Below, piece after piece: positions 8,084-18,101 of a stretch of 64,000 bases of DNA (position 1 is its first letter; each line of letters begins with the position of its first letter). The notes under the pieces were generated by a model. It did no database searches. It was not told where the DNA came from and saw only the letters and a list, made by a program, of their open reading frames with translations. This stretch comes from Oceanobacillus polygoni (GTDB taxonomy: Bacteria > Bacillota > Bacilli > Bacillales > Amphibacillaceae), in the NCBI RefSeq assembly GCF_008304605.1, contig NZ_PIJY01000045.1:110215-174214 (forward strand). Direction: 5' to 3'. Made by a program: the position numbers and the translations under genes.

Positions 8084-8986
8084 ATGAGTGTTTATATAAA
8101 TAAAGATACGAAAGTAATTGTCCAAGGAATCACTGGTGCAACAGCTACATTCCATACGAAGCAAATGCTTGAGTACGGCACGAAAATCGTTGGGGGAGTA
8201 ACGCCAAAGAAAGCTGGTACGGAGGTTGAAGGTGTACCTGTTTTTAATACAGTAAAGGATGCAGTGGATGCAACTGGTGCAACGGCATCGGTAATTTATG
8301 TACCGGCTCCATTTGCTGCGGATGCGATTATAGAGGCGACAGATGCAGAACTAGATTTAGTTATCTGTATTACAGAACATATTCCAGTCTTAGACATGGT
8401 AAAAGTAAAGCGTTACATGGAAGGGAAGAAAACACGTCTAATTGGCCCGAACTGTCCAGGTGTTATCACTGCAGACGAATCGAAAATTGGAATTATGCCA
8501 GGTTATATTCATAAAAAAGGACACATCGGTGTAGTGTCTCGTTCTGGAACGTTAACATATGAAGCAGTTCACCAATTAACACAAGCTGGATACGGTCAAA
8601 CAACGGCAGTCGGTATTGGTGGAGATCCTGTCAATGGGACAAACTTTATCGATGTGCTAAAAGAATTCAATGAAGACCCAGAAACAGAGGCGGTTATTAT
8701 GATTGGTGAAATCGGCGGTACAGCTGAGGAAGAAGCTGCGGAATGGGTTAAAGCTAATATGAAAAAACCTGTTGTAGGCTTTATCGGCGGCGCGACTGCA
8801 CCTCCAGGAAAACGTATGGGACATGCTGGAGCAATTATTTCGGGTGGTAAAGGTACTGCAGAGGAAAAAACTCGTATTATGGAGGCATGTGGCATTACAG
8901 TTGCTGAAACGCCTGCCGTAATGGGAGAAACAATGATTAAGGCTCTAAAAGAAAATGGACTGGATGAGAAGTGTAAAACACATTAA
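8084..8986 (+). CDS. sucD: Succinyl-CoA synthetase subunit alpha
   Basis: CoA-binding and phosphohistidine-carrying subunit of succinyl-CoA synthetase. The N-terminal Rossmann CoA-binding domain starts with [15 protein letters not shown]. The ligase domain contains [19 protein letters not shown] and the active-site loop [17 protein letters not shown], whose His is phosphorylated during catalysis. The 300-residue length is standard. A hairpin overlaps its 3' end. Confidence 0.98.
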   Translation: MSVYINKDTKVIVQGITGATATFHTKQMLEYGTKIVGGVTPKKAGTEVEGVPVFNTVKDAVDATGATASVIYVPAPFAADAIIEATDAELDLVICITEHIPVLDMVKVKRYMEGKKTRLIGPNCPGVITADESKIGIMPGYIHKKGHIGVVSRSGTLTYEAVHQLTQAGYGQTTAVGIGGDPVNGTNFIDVLKEFNEDPETEAVIMIGEIGGTAEEEAAEWVKANMKKPVVGFIGGATAPPGKRMGHAGAIISGGKGTAEEKTRIMEACGITVAETPAVMGETMIKALKENGLDEKCKTH

Positions 8987-9003
8987 GGTCAGTAATGTGT
9001 TTT
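8975..9003 (+). terminator. Hairpin/weak terminator overlapping the end of sucD
   Basis: AAAACACATT (8975-8984) and AATGTGTTTT (8994-9003) form a perfect 10-bp stem whose left arm lies in the last sucD codons. The T tract is only the four T of the stem, so termination may be partial and dprA may receive read-through. Confidence 0.55.
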
Positions 9004-9100
9004 GAAATAAAAAGCATTTAGATAATCATGTAGAGCCTGGAGAGACAGTTTCTTCAGGCTTTACCTACAATTTTAAAATGGAGAAAGGATTGGTATATAT

Positions 9101-9994
9101 TTGGATACACTTCGATTAAGGTTAATACAGTTGCATCGCTGTCGTGGAATTACGAGAAGGTTTATCCTTAAACTTCTTCAGCACGATCCCTCGCTTAAAC
9201 AAATCTATCATTTTTCTTCTACAGAAATCACGAAACGTTTCACGCTCCCAAGTAAAAATGCCGCATTATTTTACTCCGATCTTCATAATTTGGCTATAAG
9301 GCAGCAAATATTACGGGATATAAATAATTATAAAATCATCACAATAGTTGACGAAAGTTATCCTCCTATGTTAAATACAATTAAAGATGCTCCACTTGTG
9401 TTGTATGCGCTTGGTGATATTTCTTTATTGTCGTATGCTCCGGCAATCAGTGTGATTGGAACGAGAAATCCTTCCAGTGAAGCAGCGCAAAAGATGGAAC
9501 ATGTAGTAAAGCCGCTTGTAAAAGATCAGTGGCTAATTGTAAGTGGTATGGCTAAAGGAATTGATAGTTTGGCACATAAAATCGCCTTATCCTATAAAAG
9601 CAAAACGATAGCTGTTTTAGGAGGCGGTTTCATGCATGTTTATCCAAAGCAGAATATGGCGCTTTTCCATCAAATTGTGAAACATGGTCTCGTTTTATCG
9701 GAATACGCACCAGATGTTCGGCCAGTAAAATACCATTTTCCAGAAAGAAATCGTATCATTAGTGGTCTTGGATTTGGAACATTGGTAATTGAAGCAACTG
9801 AAAAAAGTGGTACACTAATAACGGTTGACCAAGCCCTTGATCAAGGAAGAGAGGTATATGCGGTTCCTGGATCACCAGCACTTGCCCAAACAAAAGGCTG
9901 TCATCAAATGATTCAAGATGGGGCAAAACTTGCCCATGAAGCAAAAGATATACAAGAAGATTGGATAACTATTCAAAATTTAATTACCGAATAA
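9101..9994 (+). CDS. dprA: DNA processing protein DprA/Smf
   Basis: Loads RecA onto incoming single-stranded DNA during natural transformation. The 297 residues contain an N-terminal helix-hairpin region and then the extended Rossmann domain, with ISVIGTRNPS, SGMAKGIDSLAHKIAL, AVLGGGF and PERNRIISGL..GTLVIEA. The likely start is TTG, preceded by GGAGAAAGGA. It sits between sucD and topA as in B. subtilis. It lacks a recognisable C-terminal winged-helix extension, which is optional in the family. Confidence 0.95.
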   Translation: MDTLRLRLIQLHRCRGITRRFILKLLQHDPSLKQIYHFSSTEITKRFTLPSKNAALFYSDLHNLAIRQQILRDINNYKIITIVDESYPPMLNTIKDAPLVLYALGDISLLSYAPAISVIGTRNPSSEAAQKMEHVVKPLVKDQWLIVSGMAKGIDSLAHKIALSYKSKTIAVLGGGFMHVYPKQNMALFHQIVKHGLVLSEYAPDVRPVKYHFPERNRIISGLGFGTLVIEATEKSGTLITVDQALDQGREVYAVPGSPALAQTKGCHQMIQDGAKLAHEAKDIQEDWITIQNLITE

Positions 9995-10028
9995 GTTTTA
10001 AAAATAAAGTAAACGAAATAAAGTATGT

Positions 10029-10057
10029 TTGACAAATTCATAGGATAAATTTAGTAT
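10029..10057 (+). promoter_or_regulatory. Putative sigma-A promoter for topA
   Basis: A perfect TTGACA (10029-10034), 17 bp, TAGTAT (10052-10057), about 50 bp before topA. topA promoters are commonly supercoiling-sensitive in bacteria; nothing here demonstrates it. Confidence 0.6.
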
Positions 10058-10108
10058 TAGTAAAGATTTCAAGTGTAAATTGTCAACCTCATTTTAGGAG
10101 GCACGATC

Positions 10109-12187
10109 ATGTCAGATTATTTGGTAATCGTTGAATCACCTGCAAAGGCGAAAACGATTGAACGTTATTTAGGAAAAAGATATACAGTAAAAGCATCAAT
10201 GGGACACATAAGAGATTTACCGAAAAGTCAAATGGGTGTTGACGTTGATGAGAATTATCAGCCAAAATATATTACGATTCGCGGTAAAGGCGATGTGTTG
10301 AAAGAACTAAGAAAGTCAGCGAAAAAAGCGAAAAAAATATACCTCGCAGCCGACCCCGATAGAGAAGGAGAGGCAATTGCCTGGCATCTAGCACATATTT
10401 TAAGTGTGGATGAAAATTCAAAATGTCGTGTAGTTTTTAATGAAATAACAAAAGATGCGATTAAAGAATCATTCAAACATCCACGTGCAATTGATCTAGA
10501 TTTAGTTGATGCACAACAGGCGAGAAGAATTCTTGATAGGCTTGTAGGTTATAATATTAGTCCACTACTTTGGAAAAAAGTGAAAAAAGGACTTAGTGCT
10601 GGCCGTGTTCAGTCTGTTGCATTAAAAATGATTCTAGATCGAGAGAAGGAAATCGAGAGTTTTGTTCCAGAGGAATACTGGTCAATTGATGCATCCTTCC
10701 AAAAGGATCAAGAAATGTTTGAAGGCTCTTTCTATGGAATTAATGGGAAAAAGACAGAGTTAAAATCAGAAGACGATGTAAAAGAAGTGAAAGCGAAATT
10801 AAAAGGGAATTCATTCGATATTACAAAAGTGAATAAGCGTGAACGAAAGAAAAACCCCGCACAGCCCTTTATTACATCTTCATTACAGCAAGAAGCTGCA
10901 CGAAAACTGAATTTCCGTGCGAAGAAAACGATGATGATTGCACAACAGCTTTACGAAGGAATTGATTTAGGTCGAAAAGCAGGTGGAATTACCGGTCTTA
11001 TAACCTATATGCGTACAGATTCAACCCGTATTTCTGAAACTGCAAAGCAGGAAGCAAAAGGATACATTGAAGAAAACTTTGGTAAAGAATATCTTGGTCA
11101 AGTACGGCCTGCGAAAAATAAAGAAGGTGCACAGGATGCTCACGAAGCAATCCGACCAACCTCAACGCTTAGGGATCCAAAATCATTGAAAGATGTATTA
11201 TCACGCGACCAACTCCGATTATATAAACTGATTTGGGAACGTTTCGTTGCTAGTCAAATGTCTCCAGCAGTAATGGACACGATGACAGTACATTTATTGA
11301 ATAATGATGTAGAGTTTCGTGCTACAGGATCGAAAATTAAGTTTAAAGGATTTATGAGAGTTTATATTGAAGGAACTGATGACAATAAAAAGGTGGAGGA
11401 TAAGTTACTGCCTGATCTAGCTGAAGGGATGGTTGCCAGCTCCAAAGAAATTACACCGAATCAGCATTTTACGCAGCCACCACCAAGGTATACAGATGCA
11501 AGACTTGTACGAGCAATGGAAGAACTCGGTATCGGAAGACCTTCAACATATGCACCGACTCTAGATACGATTCAGCGCAGGGGCTACGTTTCAATGGATA
11601 ATAAACGCTTTGTTCCTACAGAACTCGGAACGATTGTATCGGACTTAGTAGAAGAGTTTTTCCCGGAAATTATTGATGCTGATTTTACTGCAAAAATGGA
11701 AAACGATCTCGATTCTATTGAAGATGGAAAAGTAGAATGGATAAAGATTATTGATGGATTCTATAACGGATTCAGCAAACGATTAGATGTTGCTGAAAAA
11801 GAAATGGAAAAAATTGAAATAAAAGATGAACCAGCAGGTATTGATTGTGAAGAATGCGGTCATGAAATGGTATATAAAATGGGTAGATATGGTAAATTCC
11901 TTGCCTGTTCTAACTTCCCGGAATGCCGTAACACAAAACCGATTTTAAAGGAAATTGGCGTCAAGTGTCCGAAATGTAAAGAGGGCAATGTTGTTGAAAG
12001 AAAATCCAAAAAACGAAGAGTATTTTTCGGCTGTGACAGGTTCCCAGATTGTGATTTTGTTTCTTGGGATAAGCCAATATCAAGGCCTTGTCCGAAATGC
12101 GAATCCCTATTGGTGGAAAAGAAGGCTAAAAAAGAAACCCAGGTTCAATGTACGAATTGTGAATATAAGGAAGTTGCACAGAGCTAG
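10109..12187 (+). CDS. topA: DNA topoisomerase I
   Basis: Type IA topoisomerase that relaxes negative supercoils through a transient 5'-phosphotyrosine. The Toprim domain opens with [15 protein letters not shown] and carries the acidic [15 protein letters not shown]. The active-site tyrosine is Tyr300 in [12 protein letters not shown]. The last roughly 110 residues hold three Cys4 zinc-ribbon modules (CEEC...CSNFPEC, CPKC...CDRFPDC and CPKC...CTNC). The 692 residues match the Bacillus enzyme. Normally trmFO follows; here it does not. A 7-bp hairpin with a weak tail lies directly after the stop. Confidence 0.98.
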   Translation: MSDYLVIVESPAKAKTIERYLGKRYTVKASMGHIRDLPKSQMGVDVDENYQPKYITIRGKGDVLKELRKSAKKAKKIYLAADPDREGEAIAWHLAHILSVDENSKCRVVFNEITKDAIKESFKHPRAIDLDLVDAQQARRILDRLVGYNISPLLWKKVKKGLSAGRVQSVALKMILDREKEIESFVPEEYWSIDASFQKDQEMFEGSFYGINGKKTELKSEDDVKEVKAKLKGNSFDITKVNKRERKKNPAQPFITSSLQQEAARKLNFRAKKTMMIAQQLYEGIDLGRKAGGITGLITYMRTDSTRISETAKQEAKGYIEENFGKEYLGQVRPAKNKEGAQDAHEAIRPTSTLRDPKSLKDVLSRDQLRLYKLIWERFVASQMSPAVMDTMTVHLLNNDVEFRATGSKIKFKGFMRVYIEGTDDNKKVEDKLLPDLAEGMVASSKEITPNQHFTQPPPRYTDARLVRAMEELGIGRPSTYAPTLDTIQRRGYVSMDNKRFVPTELGTIVSDLVEEFFPEIIDADFTAKMENDLDSIEDGKVEWIKIIDGFYNGFSKRLDVAEKEMEKIEIKDEPAGIDCEECGHEMVYKMGRYGKFLACSNFPECRNTKPILKEIGVKCPKCKEGNVVERKSKKRRVFFGCDRFPDCDFVSWDKPISRPCPKCESLLVEKKAKKETQVQCTNCEYKEVAQS

Positions 12188-12341
12188 CTGTTCATTACTG
12201 GACAGCTATTACTTTTGTGTGGGGAAAAATGACTAGCAGGTTAATCAACTCCATGAAGTGTTTTCTTCGATGCATTCAAACGGTCCAAGAGTTTTACTTG
12301 TCTGTCAAAAGGGAATGGCAACTAACAAGGAGGCTATGATA

Positions 12342-12659
12342 ATGACAGACAAAAAGCATTATTTTGTTGCTGTAAGCGAAAGTGAAATTAGGGAGATACG
12401 ATTGGACGATAATGAAGAGGAATTTGAAATTGTAGCAGATGATGATGAGCTAAATGAGTTGCGTGAATCGTTTTTAAACATGAAAGAGCATGCTAATACT
12501 GCGACAAGTTTCATCATTAAAGATCCATTTGATGACCGTAGAGCAGATAGAGAAAGAGACGCCTACGAAAGAAACCTCCAGCAAGTATATCGAAAAATAT
12601 ATGATCTTGGAACAGCAGAAACAAAATCAAAAATTCGAGAAACAGGAATAATTAACTAG
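12342..12659 (+). CDS. Uncharacterised small acidic protein between topA and xerC
   Basis: I do not recognise this 105-residue protein. It is soluble and acidic, with an N-terminal half rich in Asp and Glu (LDDNEEEFEIVADDDE), then the segment FIIKDPFDDRRADRERDAYE and a helical C-terminus. There is no membrane segment or signal. The start at 12342 has AAGGAGG eight bases upstream; an ATG six bases earlier is too close and longer versions lack a ribosome binding site. It occupies the place where trmFO normally sits, but its sequence has nothing in common with that flavoprotein. Base composition is like its neighbours. Confidence 0.75.
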   Translation: MTDKKHYFVAVSESEIREIRLDDNEEEFEIVADDDELNELRESFLNMKEHANTATSFIIKDPFDDRRADRERDAYERNLQQVYRKIYDLGTAETKSKIRETGIIN

Positions 12660-12964
12660 CAATTGGCAATAAAGATAATACCCATTGTTCACAAAACTTT
12701 CACTGTATTATATTTTCGCGAAAAAAATAATATTTGTTTGTTGACTATACTATTCTAAATAGATATAATTACGCATTGGAAAGGCAATTCACTTTACAGA
12801 CAATATTAATTTTTATTAAATTTAACGAAATAGCATGACAAATCAAATTATTGTGATATAATAAGTGTGGTTTCGATTCTGAATTTTGTTGCAATTTAGT
12901 TAAGTTTATTGCATAATTATTTGAAGTATGCTATGATTTATCCGCTGTTCGATGGGGTGAAGAA
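12660..12964 (+). promoter_or_regulatory. 305-bp intergenic region with two candidate promoters for xerC-hslVU-codY
   Basis: This very AT-rich gap contains no gene. The first promoter candidate is TTGACT (12741-12746), 17 bp, TATAAT (12764-12769). The second is ATGACA (12835-12840), 16 bp, TATAAT (12857-12862), closer to xerC. A short palindrome TTCGCGAA lies near 12714-12722. In B. subtilis this operon is subject to CodY feedback; no convincing CodY box is evident here. Confidence 0.5.
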
Positions 12965-13885
12965 TTGAATACATTCGCAGCGTACACTGAAGCATTCATC
13001 GAATATTTGCAGATTGAGAAGAATGCTTCACCTTATACGGTAAAGTATTATCAGAATGATCTGGAAGTATTTTTTGATTTCCTGCTTCAAGAAGGAATTG
13101 ACGATCTGCATGTTGTTTCACATCGAGAGGTAAGGCTTTTTCTAACAAGATTATACGAACAGAAATTAAACAGAAGGTCAGTTTCAAGAAAACTTTCATC
13201 GTTGCGAAGCTTTTACAAGTTTATGGAGCGAGAAGAATGGGTTGAGAAAAATCCGTTTGTTCATATCCATCTGCCAAGAGCTGCTAAACCAATTCCAGGC
13301 TTTTTCTACATGGAGGAATTGGAGAAGTTGTTTGAAGTAAATGATTTGAATAGCCCAACTGGCCAACGTGATCAAGCTATACTGGAAGTGTTATATGGAA
13401 CCGGTATTCGGGTAAGTGAATGTCAAGGTCTGAAACTGGGAGATATTGATTTTTCGATTGGAACCATTTTTGTGAAAGGGAAAGGTCGAAAAGAGCGGTA
13501 TGTCCCGTTTGGTAGGTTTGCAGAGATTGCATTAGAGACATACATTCATGACGGCAGGATGAAACTATTGGAAAAATCCATAGACACTGATGCTGTCTTT
13601 TTAAATGCTCGAGGTAAACCATTGACGACAAGAGGAATACGAGTAATTCTAAATAAGATTGTAGAGCGAGCTGCTTTGACCGTGGAAATCCATCCACATA
13701 AACTAAGGCATACTTTTGCGACACATATGCTTAATGAAGGTGCAGATCTGCGTACTGTACAGGAACTACTTGGACATGAAAATCTATCGTCTACACAAAT
13801 TTATACGCATGTAACAAAAGATCATTTACGTGAAGTGTACATGAAAAGCCATCCGAGAGCGAATGGTCAAAACCGTAATGAGTGA
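12965..13885 (+). CDS. xerC: Tyrosine recombinase XerC (CodV)
   Basis: Site-specific recombinase that acts with XerD at dif to resolve chromosome dimers. The N-terminal SAM-like core-binding domain (about residues 1-90) is followed by the catalytic domain. Catalytic residues visible are Arg149 in GTGIRVSE, His245 and Arg248 in HPHKLRHT, His271 in LLGHE and the nucleophile Tyr280 in QIYTHV. The start is TTG after GGGGTGAAG. The gene heads the xerC-hslV-hslU-codY operon, and hslV starts 10 bp after its stop. Confidence 0.97.
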   Translation: MNTFAAYTEAFIEYLQIEKNASPYTVKYYQNDLEVFFDFLLQEGIDDLHVVSHREVRLFLTRLYEQKLNRRSVSRKLSSLRSFYKFMEREEWVEKNPFVHIHLPRAAKPIPGFFYMEELEKLFEVNDLNSPTGQRDQAILEVLYGTGIRVSECQGLKLGDIDFSIGTIFVKGKGRKERYVPFGRFAEIALETYIHDGRMKLLEKSIDTDAVFLNARGKPLTTRGIRVILNKIVERAALTVEIHPHKLRHTFATHMLNEGADLRTVQELLGHENLSSTQIYTHVTKDHLREVYMKSHPRANGQNRNE

Positions 13886-13895
13886 GGTGAGAGGA

Positions 13896-14441
13896 ATGGC
13901 TACTGAAATGCACGCTACTACAATTTTTGCGATCCAGCATAATGGACAGTGCGCCATGAGTGGCGATGGGCAAGTAACATTAGGAAATGCGGTTGTCATG
14001 AAGCATAAAGCTAAAAAAGTAAGAACTTTGTACAATGGGAAAGTTCTTGCGGGCTTTGCAGGGTCTGTTGCAGATGCCTTCACGCTTTTTGAGAAATTTG
14101 AAAGCAAGCTCCAAGCCTATAATGGGAATTTAACCCGAGCTTCTGTTGAGCTAGCCAAAGAATGGCGTTCAGATAAGGTGCTTCGTAAATTGGAGGCAAT
14201 GCTGATTGTCATGAATAAAGAAAATATGTACTTGGTTTCTGGTACTGGCGAAGTTATCGAACCAGATGATGGTATCCTGGCCATTGGTTCCGGTGGTAAC
14301 TATGCATTGAGTGCAGGAAGAGCTTTAGTTAGACATTCTGGTAACCTGACTGCAAAGGAAATTGCTCAAACAGCCTTGGAGGTTGCAGGCGAAATTTGTG
14401 TATACACAAATAATCATATTACATTGCAAGTACTTGATTAA
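13896..14441 (+). CDS. hslV: HslV/ClpQ peptidase subunit (CodW)
   Basis: Proteasome-like threonine/serine peptidase that forms dodecamers capped by HslU. The conserved core runs from [13 protein letters not shown] through [29 protein letters not shown] and [10 protein letters not shown]. The ATG at 13896 has GAGGTGAGAGG upstream and gives 181 residues. As in other Firmicutes there is a short extension before the TT that aligns with the E. coli Thr1. Here the residue after Met is Ala, whereas I recall Ser in B. subtilis CodW. An upstream in-frame ATG at 13878 would give Ser second but has no ribosome binding site. Confidence 0.94.
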   Translation: MATEMHATTIFAIQHNGQCAMSGDGQVTLGNAVVMKHKAKKVRTLYNGKVLAGFAGSVADAFTLFEKFESKLQAYNGNLTRASVELAKEWRSDKVLRKLEAMLIVMNKENMYLVSGTGEVIEPDDGILAIGSGGNYALSAGRALVRHSGNLTAKEIAQTALEVAGEICVYTNNHITLQVLD

Positions 14442-14462
14442 TAAGGGAGGTTTTTCCTAAGG

Positions 14463-15857
14463 ATGGGAATTGACTACACTCCAAAACAAATTGTTGGTCA
14501 GCTAGATAAATATATTATTGGTCAGCAACAGGCAAAGCGATCTGTAGCAGTCGCTTTGAGAAATCGTTATCGGCGAATGCAGCTTGAAGATTCAATGAAA
14601 GAGGAAATCGTTCCAAAGAATATCTTAATGATTGGACCGACCGGAGTTGGAAAGACAGAGATTGCCAGAAGGCTGGCAAAACTTGTTGGCGCCCCGTTTG
14701 TGAAAGTTGAAGCAACTAAGTTTACGGAGGTCGGTTATGTCGGTAGAGATGTGGAGTCGATGGTACGAGATCTTGTAGAAATGGCTGTTCGAATGGTGAA
14801 GGAAGAAAAAATGAATGGAGTAATGACAACAGCGGAAAAAGAAGCGAATAAACGACTCGTTAAATTGCTTGTTCCAGGAGCAAAAAAGCAATCCGGTGTT
14901 AAAAATCCATTTGAAATGCTTTTCCAAAATCAAACAACAAGTGACAATGCTGAGAACGAAATTGAAAAAGATGAAGAAGTAAGAAACAAGCGCAGGCAAA
15001 TTGAACATCAATTAGCTTTAGGTGAACTGGAAGACCAAATGGTTACCATTGAAATCGAGGAAATTCCTCCTTCCATGTTTGATATGCTGCAGGGTTCCGG
15101 TATGGAACAAATGGGAATGAATATGCAAGATGCACTTGGGCAATTCATGCCAAGCAAAAAGAAAAAGCGCAAGCTAACCGTATCTGAAGCTAGGAAAGCA
15201 TTGACACAACAAGAAGCCCAGAAGTTAGTGGATATGGATGAAGTCGCCGGGGAAGCTGTTAAACGAGCAGAGCAAACTGGTATACTGTTTATAGATGAAA
15301 TTGATAAAGTCGCTGGGAAGCAAGAAGGAACTGCGGATGTTTCCAGGGAAGGCGTACAACGCGATATCTTACCAATTGTTGAAGGATCCACAGTTGTAAC
15401 GAAGCACGGACCAGTGAAAACAGACCATATGCTTTTTGTAGCGGCTGGAGCATTTCATATGGCGAAGCCGTCTGATCTTATACCAGAACTGCAAGGAAGG
15501 TTTCCGATCCGGGTAGAATTAGAGGAATTGTCTGTAGATGATTTTAAGCAAATACTTACCGAGCCGTCTAATGCATTGATTAAACAATATCAATTAATGT
15601 TGAAAACAGAAGGTATAAATGTTGTTTTTACAGACGAAGCTATAGAAAGACTTGCAGAAATTGCTTTTCAAGTAAATCAGGATACCGATAATATTGGAGC
15701 CAGAAGACTCCATACCATATTAGAAAAGCTTCTGGAAGATTTGTCATTTGAAGCACCTGATATTACGTTGGAGGAAATAGAAATTACTCCTACTTATGTA
15801 GATCAAAAACTCAATACTATTGTTCAAAACAAAGACTTAAGTCAGTTTATACTATAA
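14463..15857 (+). CDS. hslU: HslU/ClpY ATPase subunit (CodX)
   Basis: AAA+ unfoldase that feeds substrates to HslV. The 464 residues begin with [17 protein letters not shown]. The Walker A is GPTGVGKT at residues 58-65, the Walker B is LFIDEIDK, and the pore-loop motif GYVGRDVE is present. The I domain occupies the middle (about residues 110-240), and NIGARRLHT is the sensor-2 region. The C-terminus DLSQFIL is the tail that inserts into HslV. AAGGGAGG precedes the start, with 21 bp from hslV. Confidence 0.97.
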   Translation: MGIDYTPKQIVGQLDKYIIGQQQAKRSVAVALRNRYRRMQLEDSMKEEIVPKNILMIGPTGVGKTEIARRLAKLVGAPFVKVEATKFTEVGYVGRDVESMVRDLVEMAVRMVKEEKMNGVMTTAEKEANKRLVKLLVPGAKKQSGVKNPFEMLFQNQTTSDNAENEIEKDEEVRNKRRQIEHQLALGELEDQMVTIEIEEIPPSMFDMLQGSGMEQMGMNMQDALGQFMPSKKKKRKLTVSEARKALTQQEAQKLVDMDEVAGEAVKRAEQTGILFIDEIDKVAGKQEGTADVSREGVQRDILPIVEGSTVVTKHGPVKTDHMLFVAAGAFHMAKPSDLIPELQGRFPIRVELEELSVDDFKQILTEPSNALIKQYQLMLKTEGINVVFTDEAIERLAEIAFQVNQDTDNIGARRLHTILEKLLEDLSFEAPDITLEEIEITPTYVDQKLNTIVQNKDLSQFIL

Positions 15858-15884
15858 TTCTTAATAATGAAATGGAGGATCATC

Positions 15885-16664
15885 ATGGATCTATTAAATC
15901 GCGCAAGAAAAATTAATGCAATGTTACAGAAAGCAACAGGTAAATCAGTAAACTTTAACGAAATGTCGGCTTCTTTAAGAGATGTAATCAAAGGGAATGT
16001 TTACATCGTTAGCAGACGTGGAAAGTTACTTGGATTTGCAGTAAATCAAGAAATTGAAAACGAACGTATGAAATCAATGCTTGAACAAAGACAATTCCCT
16101 GAAGAGTATACACAAGGGTTGTACAATATTTATGAAACAACAGCAAACCTTGATATTAATAGTCAGCATTCAGTGTTTCCAGTGGAAAATAAAGACTTAT
16201 TCAAAGATGGCTTGACTACAATTATACCAATTATCGGTGGCGGAGAGCGTCTTGGTACGTTAGTCCTTGGAAGAGTAAATGAAAGCTTTAATGATGATGA
16301 CCTTCTACTAGCTGAATACGGCGCAACAGTTGTAGGAATGGAAATTCTTCATGAAAAAACAGAAGAAATTGAAATGGAAGCACGCAGCAAAGCTGTCGTA
16401 CAAATGGCAATTAGTTCATTATCATATAGTGAATTAGAAGCAATCGATCATATTTTTGAAGAATTAAATGGACATGAAGGATTATTAGTAGCAAGTAAAA
16501 TTGCTGACCGTGTAGGTATTACTCGTTCTGTAATTGTAAATGCACTAAGAAAATTAGAAAGTGCTGGAGTTATTGAGTCCCGCTCATTAGGTATGAAAGG
16601 TACTTACATTAAAGTATTGAATGATAAATTCCTTGTTGAGCTTGAAAAGCTTCGCTCAAGATAA
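15885..16664 (+). CDS. codY: GTP- and branched-chain-amino-acid-sensing global repressor CodY
   Basis: Pleiotropic regulator of Gram-positive bacteria that represses nutrient-adaptation genes when isoleucine, leucine, valine and GTP are plentiful. Exactly 259 residues, as in B. subtilis. The N-terminal GAF domain (about 1-155) binds the amino acids. The C-terminal winged helix-turn-helix is in [21 protein letters not shown], followed by the wing [12 protein letters not shown]. The start at 15885 follows TGGAGG; an in-frame ATG 18 bp upstream is less likely. It is last in the operon, before a strong terminator. Confidence 0.98.
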   Translation: MDLLNRARKINAMLQKATGKSVNFNEMSASLRDVIKGNVYIVSRRGKLLGFAVNQEIENERMKSMLEQRQFPEEYTQGLYNIYETTANLDINSQHSVFPVENKDLFKDGLTTIIPIIGGGERLGTLVLGRVNESFNDDDLLLAEYGATVVGMEILHEKTEEIEMEARSKAVVQMAISSLSYSELEAIDHIFEELNGHEGLLVASKIADRVGITRSVIVNALRKLESAGVIESRSLGMKGTYIKVLNDKFLVELEKLRSR

Positions 16665-16682
16665 GTTCATAAAATGATACGA

Positions 16683-16731
16683 AAAAAGACACAAAAAAGC
16701 CAAAGATTTTGGCTTTTTTTGTGTCTTTTTA
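16683..16731 (+). terminator. Strong terminator after codY
   Basis: AAAGACACAAAAAAGCCAAA pairs with a mirrored arm ending GTGTCTTT around a short ATTT loop. T-runs lie within the right arm and after it, so it could work in both directions. It separates codY from the motility operon. Confidence 0.92.
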
Positions 16732-16937
16732 TAGTTAATTATCCTTATAATGAATTATAGGACTTTAGTATGTCGAAGCGTGTAGGATATTGCAAAACAG
16801 GCGATAATCAAGTGTAAACGCTATGTAAATGTTTTTGAATTGTTTGTTTATTTTATAAAACAATAGATATATGTTACTAAATACCTAGTCATTTTTTACT
16901 GTTTTATTTTCTTTTAGGAGAAAATGTCGAAAAGTAA

Positions 16938-16966
16938 TAGACTTTGTCTAATTTATAACTTACAAT
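16938..16966 (+). promoter_or_regulatory. Weak candidate sigma-A promoter for the fla/che operon
   Basis: TAGACT (16938-16943), 17 bp, TACAAT (16961-16966). It is the best vegetative-type match between the codY terminator and flgB. I found no convincing sigma-D site. The rest of 16732-16937 is AT-rich and shows nothing else I can name. Confidence 0.35.
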
Positions 16967-17053
16967 GTTCGTAGTATAAAACGTAAATATGACTGTCAGT
17001 TGAAATTTTCATAGAAGTATAAGTACAAAAGGAAGATAAAAAGGACAGAGAAG

Positions 17054-17204
17054 TTCGAGGTGGCGTATCTCGGGATACCGGAACGTATGTATACGGGAGG
17101 TCCGGGCTTGTATAGGATGTACTGAATTTTATGTTGCCACCGGGCGTGTCGAAAATTAGTCAAAGGCCCATTGTTCACGATGTGTCATCTTGATCGGCCT
17201 TTTT
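17054..17204 (+). promoter_or_regulatory. Structured 5' leader of the flagellar operon with terminator-like hairpin (candidate riboswitch/attenuator)
   Basis: The outer helix is TTCGA + GGTGGC (17054-17064) pairing with GCCACC (17136-17141) + TCGAA (17149-17153). Inside are the hairpin GTATC-TCGG-GATAC (17065-17078) and a second one built from CCGG/CCGG around CGTA/TACG (17078-17105). Then AAAGGCC (17162-17168) pairs with GGCCTTT (17196-17202), with an inner GATG-CATC hairpin and a 5-T tract. The flgB ribosome binding site follows 22 bp later. The order of compact domain, terminator and gene is riboswitch-like. I matched it to no known class; a repeat element is the alternative. Confidence 0.45.
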
Positions 17205-17231
17205 GAACTACATATAGAAGGAGTAGTTGTA

Positions 17232-17627
17232 ATGAATTTATTTGGAGGGACAATCAGTAAGTTAGAACACTCTCTCAACTATGCTGCTGCTAAGAATAAC
17301 GCGATATCCAATAATATTGCGAATGCAGATACACCTGGCTATAAAGCACAGGATGTTCAGTTTAAAAACATATTAAATAATACACTTAATTCCTCAATTC
17401 AAGTTAAGCGTACGAATGAGAAGCACATCCCCTTTATTTCAAATCAAAATTCGTCTTATCGAGTCGTTTCACAATCCAATACGATGTATAACCATAATGG
17501 AAATAATGTTGATATTGATAAAGAAATGACAGAACTTGCGAAGAATCAAATCTATTATAATGGTTTGATTGATCGAATGAATGGTAAGTTTGGAAGTTTA
17601 CAGACGGTTATAAGAGGAGGTAACTAG
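17232..17627 (+). CDS. flgB: Flagellar basal-body rod protein FlgB
   Basis: Proximal rod subunit exported by the flagellar type III system. The 131 residues carry the N-terminal rod signature NNIANADTPGYKAQDVQF and a helical C-terminus ending in LQTVIRGGN. The start at 17232 follows GAAGGAG; the in-frame extension upstream has no ribosome binding site. It is the first gene of the 32-gene operon that ends with sigD and swrB, and flgC starts 4 bp after its stop. Confidence 0.95.
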   Translation: MNLFGGTISKLEHSLNYAAAKNNAISNNIANADTPGYKAQDVQFKNILNNTLNSSIQVKRTNEKHIPFISNQNSSYRVVSQSNTMYNHNGNNVDIDKEMTELAKNQIYYNGLIDRMNGKFGSLQTVIRGGN

Positions 17628-17630
17628 TCG

Positions 17631-18080
17631 ATGTCAATATTTAATTCTATTAATACAAGTGCTAGTGCATTAACAGCACAAAGACTTCGCATGGATGTGG
17701 TTTCTTCCAATATTGCGAACGCACAATCAACTAGAGCTGTTTTAAATGAGAATGGAGAGTTTGAGCCGTATCGGAGAAAAATGACGGTTTTAGAAACACA
17801 GGACAATCGTTTTAAATCGATGCTTGCGAATGCTTCTGGTGAGACAAAGCATAGCGGTGTGCGAGTTGCTGCTATCGTTGAGGATGAGCAACCATTTAAA
17901 CTTGTATATAACCCTGTCCATCCAGATGCAAATGAAGCTGGTTATGTTGAGATGCCAAACGTCGACCCCTTGCAAGAAATGGTCGATTTAATGAGCTCTA
18001 CAAGATCGTATGAAGCAAATATTACTGCTTTGAATGCTAGTAAAGGAATGTTAATGAAAGCATTAGAGATTGGTAAATAG
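17631..18080 (+). CDS. flgC: Flagellar basal-body rod protein FlgC
   Basis: Rod subunit of 149 residues. It shows the N-terminal motif MDVVSSNIANAQSTR and the C-terminal flagellar motif MVDLMSSTRSYEANITALNA, both typical of axial proteins that form a coiled-coil D0 domain. AGAGGAGGTAACT precedes the start. Co-translated with flgB and fliE. Confidence 0.97.
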   Translation: MSIFNSINTSASALTAQRLRMDVVSSNIANAQSTRAVLNENGEFEPYRRKMTVLETQDNRFKSMLANASGETKHSGVRVAAIVEDEQPFKLVYNPVHPDANEAGYVEMPNVDPLQEMVDLMSSTRSYEANITALNASKGMLMKALEIGK

Positions 18081-18101
18081 AAACGATAAGGAGTTTTAAA
18101 A

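Noticed and set aside
12258..12341. Longer start for the orphan gene between topA and xerC
   Set aside because: The extra 28 residues begin without a ribosome binding site, whereas ATG at 12342 has AAGGAGG at ideal spacing.
17054..17160. c-di-GMP-I or c-di-GMP-II riboswitch before flgB
   Set aside because: The conserved GCAAAGCC/CACAGGGCAAACC-type boxes of class I and the conserved core of class II are absent. Kept only as an unnamed structured leader.
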